Part shown: one piece after another, positions 31,943-39,648 of the stretch
Layout: every line of letters starts with the position of its first letter
Numbering within the stretch: the stretch's first letter is position 1
Origin: a candidate division WOR-1 bacterium RIFOXYB2_FULL_42_35
GTDB taxonomy: Bacteria > Margulisbacteria > WOR-1 > O2-12-FULL-45-9
DNA: 39,648 bases
Direction: 5' to 3'
NCBI GenBank assembly: GCA_001771545.1
Contig: MEUC01000033.1
Span: forward strand, 1 to 39,648
Translations under genes and position numbers: made by a program
The notes under the pieces: model-generated
What the model saw: only the letters and a program-made list of their open reading frames with translations
Told to the model about the DNA's origin: nothing
The model's database searches: none

Positions 31943-34795
31943 CTACTTCTTTTTTCTCTTGGCTCTAACTTTTGCAGTTTTAGCAGGAGGTTCTTTTCTT
32001 ACGTCTTCTTTTATTATGGTAGTAACATCTTTAGTTGGAACTTCGCCAACTTTTTCAAAAACAATCTTTTTGCCCTGCCTGCCGGCAGGCAGGCCGTCAG
32101 CGTCGGCCTTAACTTTATCCCCTGGCTTAAAATCACCTTCAATTATCTGGTTAGAAAGTGGGTTTTCGATTAAAGTTTGCACTGCTCGTCGCAATGGCCT
32201 GGCTCCGAATTTGGGTTCGAACCCTTTCTTAACAATGAGTTCTTTGGCAGCATCGGTTACCTCAAGAAACATATTTTGATTTTTCATTTGTTTTTGGACA
32301 TCAGTAATCATTAAACCGGCAATAATCGTTAATTCTTTATCGGTTAAAGCATGGAAAACAATTATTTCGTCAATACGGTTTAAGAATTCCGGCCGAAAAT
32401 CACGTTTCATAGAATCCATGACAGTCTCTTTCATCTTGTCATAGCTGGCTTCGCGATCTTCTTGGGCCATAAAACCGATGGGACCTTGAGAGGCAATATA
32501 TTTTTGTCCCACGTTTGAGGTCATAATAATAACCGTGTTTTTAAAGTCAATTGCATGGCCTTTGGCGTCACTTAATTTGCCATCTTCCAATATTTGTAAC
32601 ATCAGGTTAAAAACATCTGGATGGGCTTTTTCGATTTCGTCAAAAAGAATTACAGAATAAGGTTTTCTCCTGACCGCTTCGGTTAATTTGCCCCCTTCTT
32701 CGTAACCAACATAGCCGGGAGGTGCGCCAACCAATCTGGAAACAGTGTGTTTTTCCATGAACTCGGACATGTCTAGACGAATCAAAGCATCTTGGGTGCC
32801 AAATAAGAACTCGGCTAAGCGTTTAGCAACTTCAGTTTTTCCTACCCCGGTAGGTCCGGCAAAGATAAAAGAACCAACAGGTCGTTGGGGTGGTTTTAAG
32901 CCGGCTCGACCGCGGCGCACTGCTTGAGAAATTGCCCGTACAGCGTCGTCCTGGCCGATAACTCGCTGGTGCAGCTCTTCTTCCATTTTGGTAAGTTTTT
33001 CCGTTTCCGCGGCAGTCAGTTTAACAACCGGAATTCCTGTCCATTCCGAAACAATTTCCGCAATGTCGTCTTCCGTCACCATGGCGTCGCCTTCGGCAAC
33101 TTCGGCGTTGTGGGATTCTTCGAGTTTTTTTAGTTTTTTCTCAGCTTCAACAATTTTATCCCGTATTTTGGCAGCCTCTTCATACTTTTGTGAGGAGAGC
33201 AGGGCGTTTTTTTCTCTTTCAGCTTTTTCTAGGGCGCGCCTTAGTGCTTGAACATTTTTAACAGGGGAAAGTAAGCGCATTCTAACCTTAGCTGCAGCTT
33301 CGTCCATGACGTCAATAGCTTTATCAGGTAAAAAGCGATCAGAAATATAGCGGTCAGCCAAGGAGGTTGCCGCAATCAGCGCTGCATCCGGGATCTTAAC
33401 ATTGTGATGTTGTTCGTAACGGTCGCGAATCCCTTTTAATATTTCTATAGTCAGTTCAACGCTCGGCTCATTTATTAAAACCGGCTGAAATCGTCGCTCC
33501 AAGGCAGCGTCTTTTTCAATATGTTTGCGATATTCGTCTAAGGTGGTGGCGCCAATCACTTGCAACTCTCCTCGAGCCAGGGCAGGCTTGAGCATATTGC
33601 CGGCATCAATAGCCCCTTCTGCTCCACCAGCGCCGACTAAGGTGTGGAGCTCGTCAATAAACAAAATAATTTTTCTTTTCTTGGCTAGAACCTCATCTAA
33701 AATCTTTTTGACCCTGGCTTCAAACTCGCCGCGATATTTTGTGCCGGCAACTAAGCCGCCCAGATCCAGAGAAATAACTTGTTTGTCCCTTAAAGTTTCA
33801 GGCACTTCGCCTTTAATAATCTTTTCCGCCAAACCTTCAACAATGGCAGTTTTGCCGACCCCGGGATCACCAAGCAGGGCAGGGTTGTTCTTGGTTCTTC
33901 TGGAGAGAATTCTAATAACTCGATCAATTTCTTTATGACGATCAATAACTGGGTCAAGTTTACCCTCTTTGGCCAGGGCAGTTAGATCGCGGCCATAACT
34001 GGAAAGAGCCGGTTTGGACTTTTTAGGAGGAGCACCAATTCCCAGGCCGGGGAAACCAAACATAGATTGTGGTCCACCCATATCTGACTCCATCTCTTCG
34101 GGAAAATCTTCTTCGTCAGAGCTGGATTCTTCCCCCAAGGCTTTTTCTACTTCAACAATTATTTCTTTAGCAACCTTATCAAAAGTGATTTTTCTTTTAT
34201 GCAGGGCTTGGGCAGCAATGCTTTCTCCTTCGCGGATGATGCCTAGCAAAATATGTTCCGGCCCAACATAGTTGAAGCCTAATTCGCGAGCGGCATTGTA
34301 GGCTAGTTCGAGTGATTTTTTGGCTCGAGGGGAGAGGATAATTTTGTCAGGGGCTCCTTCACCGCGGCCAATCATTGATTCCACATCAGAGAAAAGATTA
34401 ACCAGATCTATGCCCAGAGTTTGGAGGATTTTGGAAACCAAACCCTCTTCTTTGATCAAACCGAGTAACAGATGTTCGGTGCGGACATTGTCGTGGCCTA
34501 ATCTTTTAGCTTCTTCAGAGGCTAATTGGAGAACTTTTTGAGCTTCCTGGGAAAAGTAATCATAAAAGCGCTCGGTGGGCCGGCGTTTAAATAAGGAAGC
34601 AAATATGTCGGGGAACTCAAAAAAACCGGGAATACCAATGTCGTCAAAGCTGCCACCGCTTAAAGGGTGTGCTCCTGGCATTAGGCCTTCTTGTGCGGCA
34701 CAGGTTTCGCAGAGGTGTTTGGTTGTTTTCTTGCCATTGACAATCTTTGTTACATGGATGTGAGCCGGTCTAATTTGGCATTTATCGCATTTCAT
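31943..34795 (-). CDS. clpC: ClpC-type AAA+ unfoldase with N-terminal McsA-like zinc finger
   Basis: A 950-residue Clp unfoldase. Residues 1-37 hold two CxxC pairs (C3, C6, C29, C32) in [17 protein letters not shown]...HLCETC, like the N-terminus of McsA. A linker is followed by two Clp N repeats (about 78-225), AAA-1 (GDPGVGKT near 308, ILFIDELH near 376), a UVR-like middle segment ([18 protein letters not shown] near 540) and AAA-2 (GPTGVGKT near 648). An IGF tripeptide occupies the ClpP-docking loop position. Residues about 900-906 (LPAGRQG) come from the 20-bp palindromic repeat. The C-terminus is Lys-rich. It has its own promoter and a GGGAG site. ClpP is not in the window. Confidence 0.94.
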   Translation of the reverse strand: MKCDKCQIRPAHIHVTKIVNGKKTTKHLCETCAAQEGLMPGAHPLSGGSFDDIGIPGFFEFPDIFASLFKRRPTERFYDYFSQEAQKVLQLASEEAKRLGHDNVRTEHLLLGLIKEEGLVSKILQTLGIDLVNLFSDVESMIGRGEGAPDKIILSPRAKKSLELAYNAARELGFNYVGPEHILLGIIREGESIAAQALHKRKITFDKVAKEIIVEVEKALGEESSSDEEDFPEEMESDMGGPQSMFGFPGLGIGAPPKKSKPALSSYGRDLTALAKEGKLDPVIDRHKEIDRVIRILSRRTKNNPALLGDPGVGKTAIVEGLAEKIIKGEVPETLRDKQVISLDLGGLVAGTKYRGEFEARVKKILDEVLAKKRKIILFIDELHTLVGAGGAEGAIDAGNMLKPALARGELQVIGATTLDEYRKHIEKDAALERRFQPVLINEPSVELTIEILKGIRDRYEQHHNVKIPDAALIAATSLADRYISDRFLPDKAIDVMDEAAAKVRMRLLSPVKNVQALRRALEKAEREKNALLSSQKYEEAAKIRDKIVEAEKKLKKLEESHNAEVAEGDAMVTEDDIAEIVSEWTGIPVVKLTAAETEKLTKMEEELHQRVIGQDDAVRAISQAVRRGRAGLKPPQRPVGSFIFAGPTGVGKTEVAKRLAEFLFGTQDALIRLDMSEFMEKHTVSRLVGAPPGYVGYEEGGKLTEAVRRKPYSVILFDEIEKAHPDVFNLMLQILEDGKLSDAKGHAIDFKNTVIIMTSNVGQKYIASQGPIGFMAQEDREASYDKMKETVMDSMKRDFRPEFLNRIDEIIVFHALTDKELTIIAGLMITDVQKQMKNQNMFLEVTDAAKELIVKKGFEPKFGARPLRRAVQTLIENPLSNQIIEGDFKPGDKVKADADGLPAGRQGKKIVFEKVGEVPTKDVTTIIKEDVRKEPPAKTAKVRAKRKKK
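32074..32093. repeat. 20-bp palindromic mini-repeat inside clpC2
   Basis: Identical to the intergenic copy at 1869-1888. Read in frame it adds LPAGRQG between conserved beta strands near the C-terminus of ClpC (VKADAD...KKIVFEK). Confidence 0.85.
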
Positions 34796-34825
34796 AGAGT
34801 TCTCCCTTTTTTTGAGTAGATGTAA

Positions 34826-34854
34826 ATTATATAGGATTCAGGAGGATTGCTCAA
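34826..34854 (-). promoter_or_regulatory. clpC2 promoter
   Basis: On the minus strand TTGAGC (34854-34849), 17 bp, TATAAT (34831-34826). The leader is about 25 nt and carries GGGAG (34806-34802). No CtsR or CIRCE site is visible. Confidence 0.65.
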
Positions 34855-34865
34855 GGTGCAGAATA

Positions 34866-34976
34866 GAGCATCAGAAAATCAGTGTATCAGAGCCAGAATA
34901 TCAGATTATTAGATAAACAGAATATCAGACAAAATTTTTTGCTCTGGTTTTCTAATATTCTGTTTCTCTGATGCTC
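34866..34976. repeat. Long inverted repeat between clpC2 and trpB
   Basis: GAGCATCAGA (34866-34875) pairs with TCTGATGCTC (34967-34976), and AAACAGAATAT (34915-34925) pairs with ATATTCTGTTT (34955-34965). CAGAATATCAG is also repeated directly (34895 and 34918). The 289-bp gap holds this element, the two promoters and nothing else that I can identify. Confidence 0.65.
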
Positions 34977-35046
34977 TCGTTCTGATATCCTGGTTCACTG
35001 ATGTTCTTAAACAGCTGCTTCCTCTTCAACCACAGTCTTGTTTTGT

Positions 35047-35075
35047 TTGACCCACTATAGTGAATAGAATATAAT
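35047..35075 (+). promoter_or_regulatory. trpB promoter with a spacer palindrome
   Basis: TTGACC (35047-35052), a 17-bp spacer and a perfect TATAAT (35070-35075). The perfect palindrome CACTATAGTG (35053-35062) abuts the -35 box. The ATG is 9 bases past the -10 box, and there is no Shine-Dalgarno and no room for an attenuator. Confidence 0.7.
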
Positions 35076-35084
35076 AATCTCACC

Positions 35085-36272
35085 ATGACGTTAAAGAACC
35101 TACCAGACAAAAGTGGCCATTTTGGGCAATTTGGGGGCAGGTTTGTGCCGGAAACCCTGATGCCGGCACTCGAAGAATTAGCAGTGGCTTATCAAACTGT
35201 TAAAGAGGATGATGGTTTTCAAGCAGAACTTAACTACTATCTGGAACAATATGTAGGCAGACCAACCCCACTATATTATGCTGAAAGATTAACCGAGGTT
35301 TTCGCAGGCCCTAAAATTTATTTAAAACGCGAAGACTTAGCTCATACCGGTGCCCATAAAATTAATAATACTATTGGTCAAATTCTTTTAGCCGGACGAA
35401 TGGGAAAAACTCGTATCATTGCTGAAACAGGGGCAGGGCAACATGGGGTGGCAACAGCAACAGCGGCGGCGCTTTTCGGTCTTGAATGCATTGTTTACAT
35501 GGGAGAAATAGATGTCAAACGACAGGCTTTAAATGTTTTTCGGATGGAACTTATGGGGGCAAAAGTTGTGCCAGTCAAATCTGGCAGCAAAACTCTTAAA
35601 GATGCCACCAACGAAGCTTTGCGCGACTGGATGGCGCACTCCAAAGATACTTTTTATTGTTTAGGTTCCTGTGTTGGGCCTCATCCATATCCAATTATGG
35701 TTCGTGACTTTCAGGCAATTATTGGCCGGGAAGCCAAGGGTCAAATTATGACGGCAGAAAAGAAATTGCCTGATTATTTGGTTGCTTGTGTTGGTGGCGG
35801 TTCAAATTCAATTGGACTATTTTATGAGTTCCTTGATGATAGTGAAGTAAAGATGGTTGGAGTAGAGGCTGGGGGATTAGGACTTAAACCGGGTCAGCAT
35901 GGAGCAGCTTTATGTGCTGGCCAACCAGGAGTACTCCACGGGGCACATTCATATTTATTGCAATCCAAGACGGGGCAAATTCTCCCAACTCATTCAATCT
36001 CAGCGGGACTAGATTATCCAGGCGTTGGCCCTGAGCATAGTTATTTGAAAGAATCTGGTCGGGCAACTTATGTTACGGTAAGCGACAAAGAAGCTTTAGC
36101 TGCTTTTAAATTGCTCTCAAAAGTTGAAGGAATTATTCCGGCACTGGAATCTTCCCACGCCATTGCTTATTTAAAAAAACTAGCCCCAAAATTGGACAAA
36201 ACCCAAACAGTTGTCGTTTGCCTCTCTGGTCGTGGAGACAAGGATGTTGATGAAGTGAGAAGCTGCCGCTAA
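35085..36272 (+). CDS. trpB: Tryptophan synthase beta chain
   Basis: PLP enzyme that joins indole and serine to tryptophan. The 395-residue protein has the PLP lysine K92 in HTGAHKINN, the [25 protein letters not shown] block, the phosphate-binding [10 protein letters not shown] and the C-terminal [12 protein letters not shown]. The start [25 protein letters not shown] is typical of the TrpB1 group that pairs with TrpA. trpA is 1.1 kb downstream on the same strand, separated by an opposed gene, so the two may be transcribed apart; each has its own promoter. Confidence 0.97.
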   Translation: MTLKNLPDKSGHFGQFGGRFVPETLMPALEELAVAYQTVKEDDGFQAELNYYLEQYVGRPTPLYYAERLTEVFAGPKIYLKREDLAHTGAHKINNTIGQILLAGRMGKTRIIAETGAGQHGVATATAAALFGLECIVYMGEIDVKRQALNVFRMELMGAKVVPVKSGSKTLKDATNEALRDWMAHSKDTFYCLGSCVGPHPYPIMVRDFQAIIGREAKGQIMTAEKKLPDYLVACVGGGSNSIGLFYEFLDDSEVKMVGVEAGGLGLKPGQHGAALCAGQPGVLHGAHSYLLQSKTGQILPTHSISAGLDYPGVGPEHSYLKESGRATYVTVSDKEALAAFKLLSKVEGIIPALESSHAIAYLKKLAPKLDKTQTVVVCLSGRGDKDVDEVRSCR

Positions 36273-36297
36273 TTACTCGAACTTGTTAATTGAATAG

Positions 36298-36325
36298 CTA
36301 AAGGACTTTTCGTTGGTAGCTTTAG
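36298..36325 (+). terminator. Possible trpB terminator
   Basis: CTAAAG (36298-36303) and CTTTAG (36320-36325) can pair and are followed by TTTCTTCTTTC. The stem is short and AT-rich. Confidence 0.3.
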
Positions 36326-36392
36326 TTTCTTCTTTCTACCGCAAATCACTAATACTATTATTAAAGAAACCCTGTTGAGTGTTTTATTGTCC

Positions 36393-37283
36393 TCAAGGTG
36401 TGGGAATATTGAGTGTTAGATTGCCAATTTCATATTCTGGTGTAGGGGTAAGGGGGCTGGTGCTTGGGGTAAGCAACTTTGAATCCCCGTAATGAGTGGC
36501 TGTTTGAGGGGACGTGCCATTCCAGACCCTAACAAAAAATTGTGCTGCAGAGGTATTTGTGCCAGGATAACAACCTGCGAGCATATTAAAAAATGCCCCG
36601 TCTAATTGTGTAAACATATTGGTTGCAGTGTCATCACCAATTCGATATGACCCATGTAAAACGTCATTGGGACTTACGTAATTGGGTTGAGTTTTGTCGG
36701 GAGGCTGCTTGATGCCATCATTCCCAACTCTGATCCACTGAATTAAAGCGCCAGTTGAGCCGCATTTTCCCCCAGCATCTGTTCCATCTACTTTGGTTTT
36801 CCCATCCTTTTCATAGACTATTCCACCTGACGGAACCCCAGGGAAGGCGCCTACTGCCCCAGCGTTCATGTAGTATTGTGTATATGTCCCTGGCCCACAA
36901 GGGTTATAAAGGTCTGGATTGGTTTTTTCAGTAGGGATATTTTTATCAGGTGGGATCGTTTTGTCTAGGGGGATTTTTATATCCGGGATTTTTTGATCAT
37001 TTTTTTTGTCAGGAAGCCCAGAGTCTGGCCTTGGTTTGTCGGGAACTGGAAAATCAGGGAAGTGTATTTTATCTCTCCCTCGATCTAATCTCATATCTCT
37101 GATTTGCAGATCAACCCTCTTATCTGCCCCTCTTGAATCAAGGGGCTGATTGGTCTCGCTTTTGGAAGCATCATCAGAAGGACCAGTTGCCTTTCCGCCG
37201 CAGCCAGTAGCACTGATTGTTGAAGTTGAGCCAGACCACAACCTTGAGCCTATATCAGAGAAAAAATCAACTAAAGCACTCAT
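36393..37283 (-). CDS. Surface-type protein with Pro/Asp/Lys-rich stalk
   Basis: A 296-residue protein. Residues about 28-125 are low complexity with repeated PDK/PDS/PDI units (FPDFPVPDKPRPDSGLPDKK, PLDKTIPPDKNIPTEKT), like an extended stalk. Residues about 130-270 form a Gly/Tyr/Trp-rich domain with four cysteines and FFVRVWNGTSPQTATHYGDS, probably a beta-rich extracellular fold. I do not know the family. There is no classical signal peptide: the N-terminus MSALVDFFSDIGSRLWSG is only weakly hydrophobic and ATGCGG follows near 27. I chose ATG at 37283 because GGAGAGG lies 12 bases upstream; the frame opens at 37304. The shared promoter-like motif at 37306-37342 precedes it. Confidence 0.65.
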   Translation of the reverse strand: MSALVDFFSDIGSRLWSGSTSTISATGCGGKATGPSDDASKSETNQPLDSRGADKRVDLQIRDMRLDRGRDKIHFPDFPVPDKPRPDSGLPDKKNDQKIPDIKIPLDKTIPPDKNIPTEKTNPDLYNPCGPGTYTQYYMNAGAVGAFPGVPSGGIVYEKDGKTKVDGTDAGGKCGSTGALIQWIRVGNDGIKQPPDKTQPNYVSPNDVLHGSYRIGDDTATNMFTQLDGAFFNMLAGCYPGTNTSAAQFFVRVWNGTSPQTATHYGDSKLLTPSTSPLTPTPEYEIGNLTLNIPTP

Positions 37284-37305
37284 TTTTCTTGTCTTCCTCT
37301 CCAAG

Positions 37306-37342
37306 ATATATCGACACTTTTTAGCAAAATTTCACTTCTTTT
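37306..37342 (-). promoter_or_regulatory. Promoter-like motif, second copy
   Basis: On the minus strand AGTGAAAT, TTTGCTAAAAA and GTGTCGATATAT, matching 16133-16170 apart from a few bases and one missing base. It lies just upstream of the ribosome binding site of the surface protein gene. Confidence 0.45.
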
Positions 37343-37364
37343 CCTTTTTCCCGAAAAAGCTTTA

Positions 37365-37373
37365 TGTTATACT
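37365..37373 (+). promoter_or_regulatory. Extended -10 promoter of trpA
   Basis: TGTTATACT is an extended -10 element, and the ATG at 37380 follows after 6 bases without a Shine-Dalgarno. A weak T-rich region takes the -35 position. Confidence 0.5.
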
Positions 37374-37379
37374 TTTCCC

Positions 37380-38141
37380 ATGTCAAGAATCGCAGCAGCC
37401 TTCCAAAAGCGCAAAACCCTTATTACATATATAACAGCTGGTGATCCCAATCTTTCCACCACAGAAAAGCTAATTTACCAGCTTGAGAAAGCTGGGGCAG
37501 ACATTATTGAGCTTGGTATACCATTTTCTGATCCCTTAGCTGATGGACCAGTGATTCAGGCTTCGCATCAAAGGGCTTTAAAGAAAGATGTTGCGCTGGC
37601 AGATTGTTTTAAGTTAGTTGCTAAAGTCAGAAAGAAAACCCAAATCCCAATCTGCTTTATGCTTTCGTATAACTTGGTGCTCAAGTACGGGGTTGAAAAA
37701 TTCTATCAACAATGTGAAAAGGTGGGGGTTGATGGGGTGATAGTGCCAGACTTACCACCAGAGGGGTCGACAGTTGACAGTCGACAGTCGACAGTCGACG
37801 GCATATATCTAGTGGCGCCGACGAGCACTGAAGAGCGGATCAAATTAATTGCTGATAAGTCTTCGGGGTTTATCTATTTAATCTCGGTTACTGGGATCAC
37901 AGGAAAACGTCAGGGGTTGTCCACTGATTTACAGAACATGGTTGGACGGATTAGAAACTACTCTCAACTGCCAATTGCGATTGGTTTTGGCATCTCTACC
38001 CCCAAACAAGCAGCTGAGGCGACTAATATTGCTGATGGGGTTATTGTTGGTTCTGCTATTGTTGACTTGATTGGTAAAAAGAAAATCACTCAAGCCATTA
38101 AATTTGTCGCCTCGCTTAGACGGGCTATTGATGCTAGGTAA
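37380..38141 (+). CDS. trpA: Tryptophan synthase alpha chain
   Basis: Cleaves indole-3-glycerol phosphate to indole, which is channelled to TrpB. The 253-residue TIM barrel has the catalytic acids at E44 and D55 (IIELGIPFSDPLADGP) and the phosphate-binding loops VTGITGKRQ and GFGISTPKQA. Residues about 129-140 (STVDSRQSTVDG) are encoded by a 7-bp tandem repeat and replace part of a surface helix after VPDLPPE. The catalytic residues are untouched, so the enzyme is probably functional. Its end overlaps the next gene by 11 bases. Confidence 0.95.
   Translation: MSRIAAAFQKRKTLITYITAGDPNLSTTEKLIYQLEKAGADIIELGIPFSDPLADGPVIQASHQRALKKDVALADCFKLVAKVRKKTQIPICFMLSYNLVLKYGVEKFYQQCEKVGVDGVIVPDLPPEGSTVDSRQSTVDGIYLVAPTSTEERIKLIADKSSGFIYLISVTGITGKRQGLSTDLQNMVGRIRNYSQLPIAIGFGISTPKQAAEATNIADGVIVGSAIVDLIGKKKITQAIKFVASLRRAIDAR
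37766..37799. repeat. 7-bp tandem repeat inside trpA
   Basis: Nearly five copies of GTCGACA (one copy reads GTTGACA), 34 bp in all. Each unit contains the palindrome GTCGAC, so the block can also fold on itself. Confidence 0.85.
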
Positions 38142-38670
38142 GATTATCTATCGCTGCAAGCAATTCTACTTTGGTTTGTTCTGTCGTTACAAGAATGAAG
38201 ATGAAATTTTTGTGCGTGGTTACTTAACCATTCAAGAAAGGTCTTTATTTAATCAATTAGCTGGTTTTGAGAAAAAACATGCTGTAGTTGTTGCTCGCAA
38301 GATGTTGGCTGAGGCAGCCTTTCATCCAGAGCTTGACCAACGCAAACTGGTTCGGTTAGGCCTTTTACATGATATTGGTAAAATATTGGAAAAGAGCTCA
38401 ATTATCACAAAAGCCATTCTGGTCATTATCCGTTTCTTTTTGCCCACCTTTTATGATTTTCTGGCCGAAAAGGGAGAGACTAATTTGCGTTTTCGCCGTT
38501 ATTATCTCCACAAGCATCACGGTCAAATCGGGGCTGATCTTTTAGAAAAGATTGGCATTTCCGGTGAAATTCTCTCGGTCATTGCCAAGCATGATCCCCG
38601 CATTGAACCCCTGGGCCCGCACACCTCGATAGAGCAGAAGATTCTGAACGAGGCCGATTCGACTTACTAA
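38131..38670 (+). CDS. HD-domain phosphohydrolase
   Basis: A 179-residue protein with an HD metal site: H50 (FEKKHAVVVARKM), H80-D81 (LLHDIGKI), then HKHHGQIGADLLEKIGISGEILSVIAKHD with further ligands. HDIG proteins of this size act on nucleotides or phosphate esters; the substrate is not known. The N-terminal about 30 residues (LGKIIYRCKQFYFGLFCRYKNED) are unusual and basic. I chose the start at 38131, inside the end of trpA (11-base overlap), over the longer frame from 38071. Coupling to trpA may simply reflect transcription. Confidence 0.8.
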   Translation: MLGKIIYRCKQFYFGLFCRYKNEDEIFVRGYLTIQERSLFNQLAGFEKKHAVVVARKMLAEAAFHPELDQRKLVRLGLLHDIGKILEKSSIITKAILVIIRFFLPTFYDFLAEKGETNLRFRRYYLHKHHGQIGADLLEKIGISGEILSVIAKHDPRIEPLGPHTSIEQKILNEADSTY

Positions 38671-38768
38671 ACAAATTCTCAATAAATCTAAAATAAAGTG
38701 AAATTTTTAAAAAAAATGGCAGATGTACTTGTGGATCAGAATAAATATTAAAAAGGAGACTTGTTATA

Positions 38769-39587
38769 ATGTTACGAAGAGTGTGTGATTATATACCGGC
38801 ACAGATTAGAAGAAGAGTGGGATTGTTCAATCTAAGAGGGTTAGCTTTAGATATTGGTGGAACAGGTTTCCGGGTAGCGCCTTTTGAGATTGATCGAAGA
38901 AAGGGGAAAATTACTTTTTCTGGGGAGACAAAAAGGGAAAGCACCCCTAATGTTAAAAATCAGACTGACGTTGAACCTGCTAATTTGCCAGGACTCTTAG
39001 CAGCTAAAATTGCTCAGATCGTTGAAAGTTATGGTTCAATTGATTTGATTGGGGCTTCCTTTGCTGGTCCAGTAACTCGTGATGGAGTGGTGGTAAAAGC
39101 CCCGAACATTTGGGGAAAAGATGTTGGCAATGTGGCCTTAGCCCAGATGGTTCAAGATGAGACAGGAGTAAGACCTCTTATTGCTAATGATATGGTGCCA
39201 ATGGCTTTTCGTGAGGCAGTTGATGGAGAGGCCGGGAGGGAAGGGGTGAGTCGCTTTACTATAATTACAGTTAGTTCTGGGGTTGGCTCAGCTAACTTTG
39301 AAACAGACCATGTTCCAATTGGAGAAATGGGGGTTAAAGGGGAAATTGGGCATTTTGTTTTGCCTCAATTTCCAAAGGTTGAATGTGGTTGTGGTGGTTT
39401 TAAACATTTAGAAAGTTTTGCCTCTGGTAATGCTGCTCAGCGAATTGCTCAAGAATTGGCAGTTAGCTCAAAAGCCGAAGCTTATCGACAATCACCAATT
39501 AACGACTGGACAAATGGAGATCCAACAAAGATAACAGGAGAACACATTTCTCGAGCCCAGTATTTTCCAATACAAGAATGTCCCTGA
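38769..39587 (+). CDS. ROK-family sugar kinase (glucokinase-like)
   Basis: A 272-residue protein of the ROK family, which phosphorylates glucose or related sugars with ATP. The phosphate-binding motif ALDIGGTGFRV is at 26-36, a sugar/catalytic segment LIANDMVPMAFREA is near 137-150, and the zinc-type motif CGCGGFKHLESFASG is near 211-225. Most ROK kinases have 290-320 residues and end with further helices after GEHISRA. Here the frame stops after YFPIQECP, so the C-terminus is short, perhaps by a frameshift. GGAG lies about ten bases before the ATG. The first 22 residues are basic and lie outside the usual domain. Confidence 0.8.
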   Translation: MLRRVCDYIPAQIRRRVGLFNLRGLALDIGGTGFRVAPFEIDRRKGKITFSGETKRESTPNVKNQTDVEPANLPGLLAAKIAQIVESYGSIDLIGASFAGPVTRDGVVVKAPNIWGKDVGNVALAQMVQDETGVRPLIANDMVPMAFREAVDGEAGREGVSRFTIITVSSGVGSANFETDHVPIGEMGVKGEIGHFVLPQFPKVECGCGGFKHLESFASGNAAQRIAQELAVSSKAEAYRQSPINDWTNGDPTKITGEHISRAQYFPIQECP

Positions 39588-39648
39588 AATCTAGTTAGGG
39601 GAAGATGCCATTAAAGAGCTTGTTTTGAGCCTGCACCATCCTTTCTGT

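Noticed and set aside
35008..35050. Minus-strand peptide KTVVEEEAAV followed by a stop, resembling a protein C-terminus
   Set aside because: Only about 15 codons are open, and a stop lies just upstream in frame. It could be a gene remnant but cannot be assigned.
37766..37799. CRISPR-like array in trpA
   Set aside because: Units are 7 bp without spacers, so this is a simple tandem repeat within a coding frame. No CRISPR array is visible in the window.

Overview
The window reads as a chromosomal segment of an uncultured, diderm-type bacterium of moderate GC content. Signs of an outer membrane are a secretin, lipoproteins and a Spy/CpxP-like periplasmic protein. Several housekeeping genes carry short palindromic DNA insertions in frame. 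Gene content and these mini-repeats recall candidate phyla such as Margulisbacteria/Saganbacteria (WOR-1) or Omnitrophota. That placement is an inference with low to moderate confidence, because there is no rRNA gene here to test it.

Layout. (1) 1-143: end of an insertion sequence and a strong promoter. (2) 144-12074: an ammonia-assimilation island with two type I glutamine synthetases, NADP-type glutamate dehydrogenase, an NrpR-family nitrogen regulator and both glutamate synthase subunits. (3) 12151-15997: clpC and radA. (4) 15998-17634: a candidate small RNA, then a Spy-like protein, a membrane anti-sigma candidate and an ECF sigma factor on the minus strand. (5) 17636-19812: leuC and a TPR protein. 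(6) 19931-24783: rnc, pyrC, an Ig-like lipoprotein, an unknown gene and a PilP-like/secretin pair. (7) 24799-28421 (minus): proB, rpmA, rplU, DUF2344 and a B12-binding radical SAM protein. (8) 28514-34795 (minus): fic, leuS and a second clpC with an N-terminal McsA-like zinc finger. (9) 35085-39587: trpB, a minus-strand surface protein, trpA, an HD hydrolase and an ROK kinase.

Regulation visible in the DNA. A perfect 9+9 bp palindrome fills the spacer of a consensus promoter for gdhA, divergent from nrpR. Two sites match the sigma-54 -24/-12 consensus, one upstream of the second glutamine synthetase and one upstream of the PilP-like/secretin genes. Two matched ECF promoters (GGAACC-N17-GTCTAA) precede the ECF sigma gene and the Spy-like gene. 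At least nine genes have a -10 box only 6-10 nt from the start codon and no Shine-Dalgarno, which suggests leaderless translation. Genes inside transcripts do have AGGAGG-type sites.

Genome plasticity. leuS (three places), clpC2, radA, trpA, the ECF sigma gene, the radical SAM gene and the Ig-like lipoprotein all contain repeat-derived sequence kept in frame. The fic gene is flanked by a 30-bp direct repeat copied from the 3' end of leuS, as if a cassette had integrated there. The first glutamine synthetase is in frame with an upstream transposase-like zinc/HTH segment.
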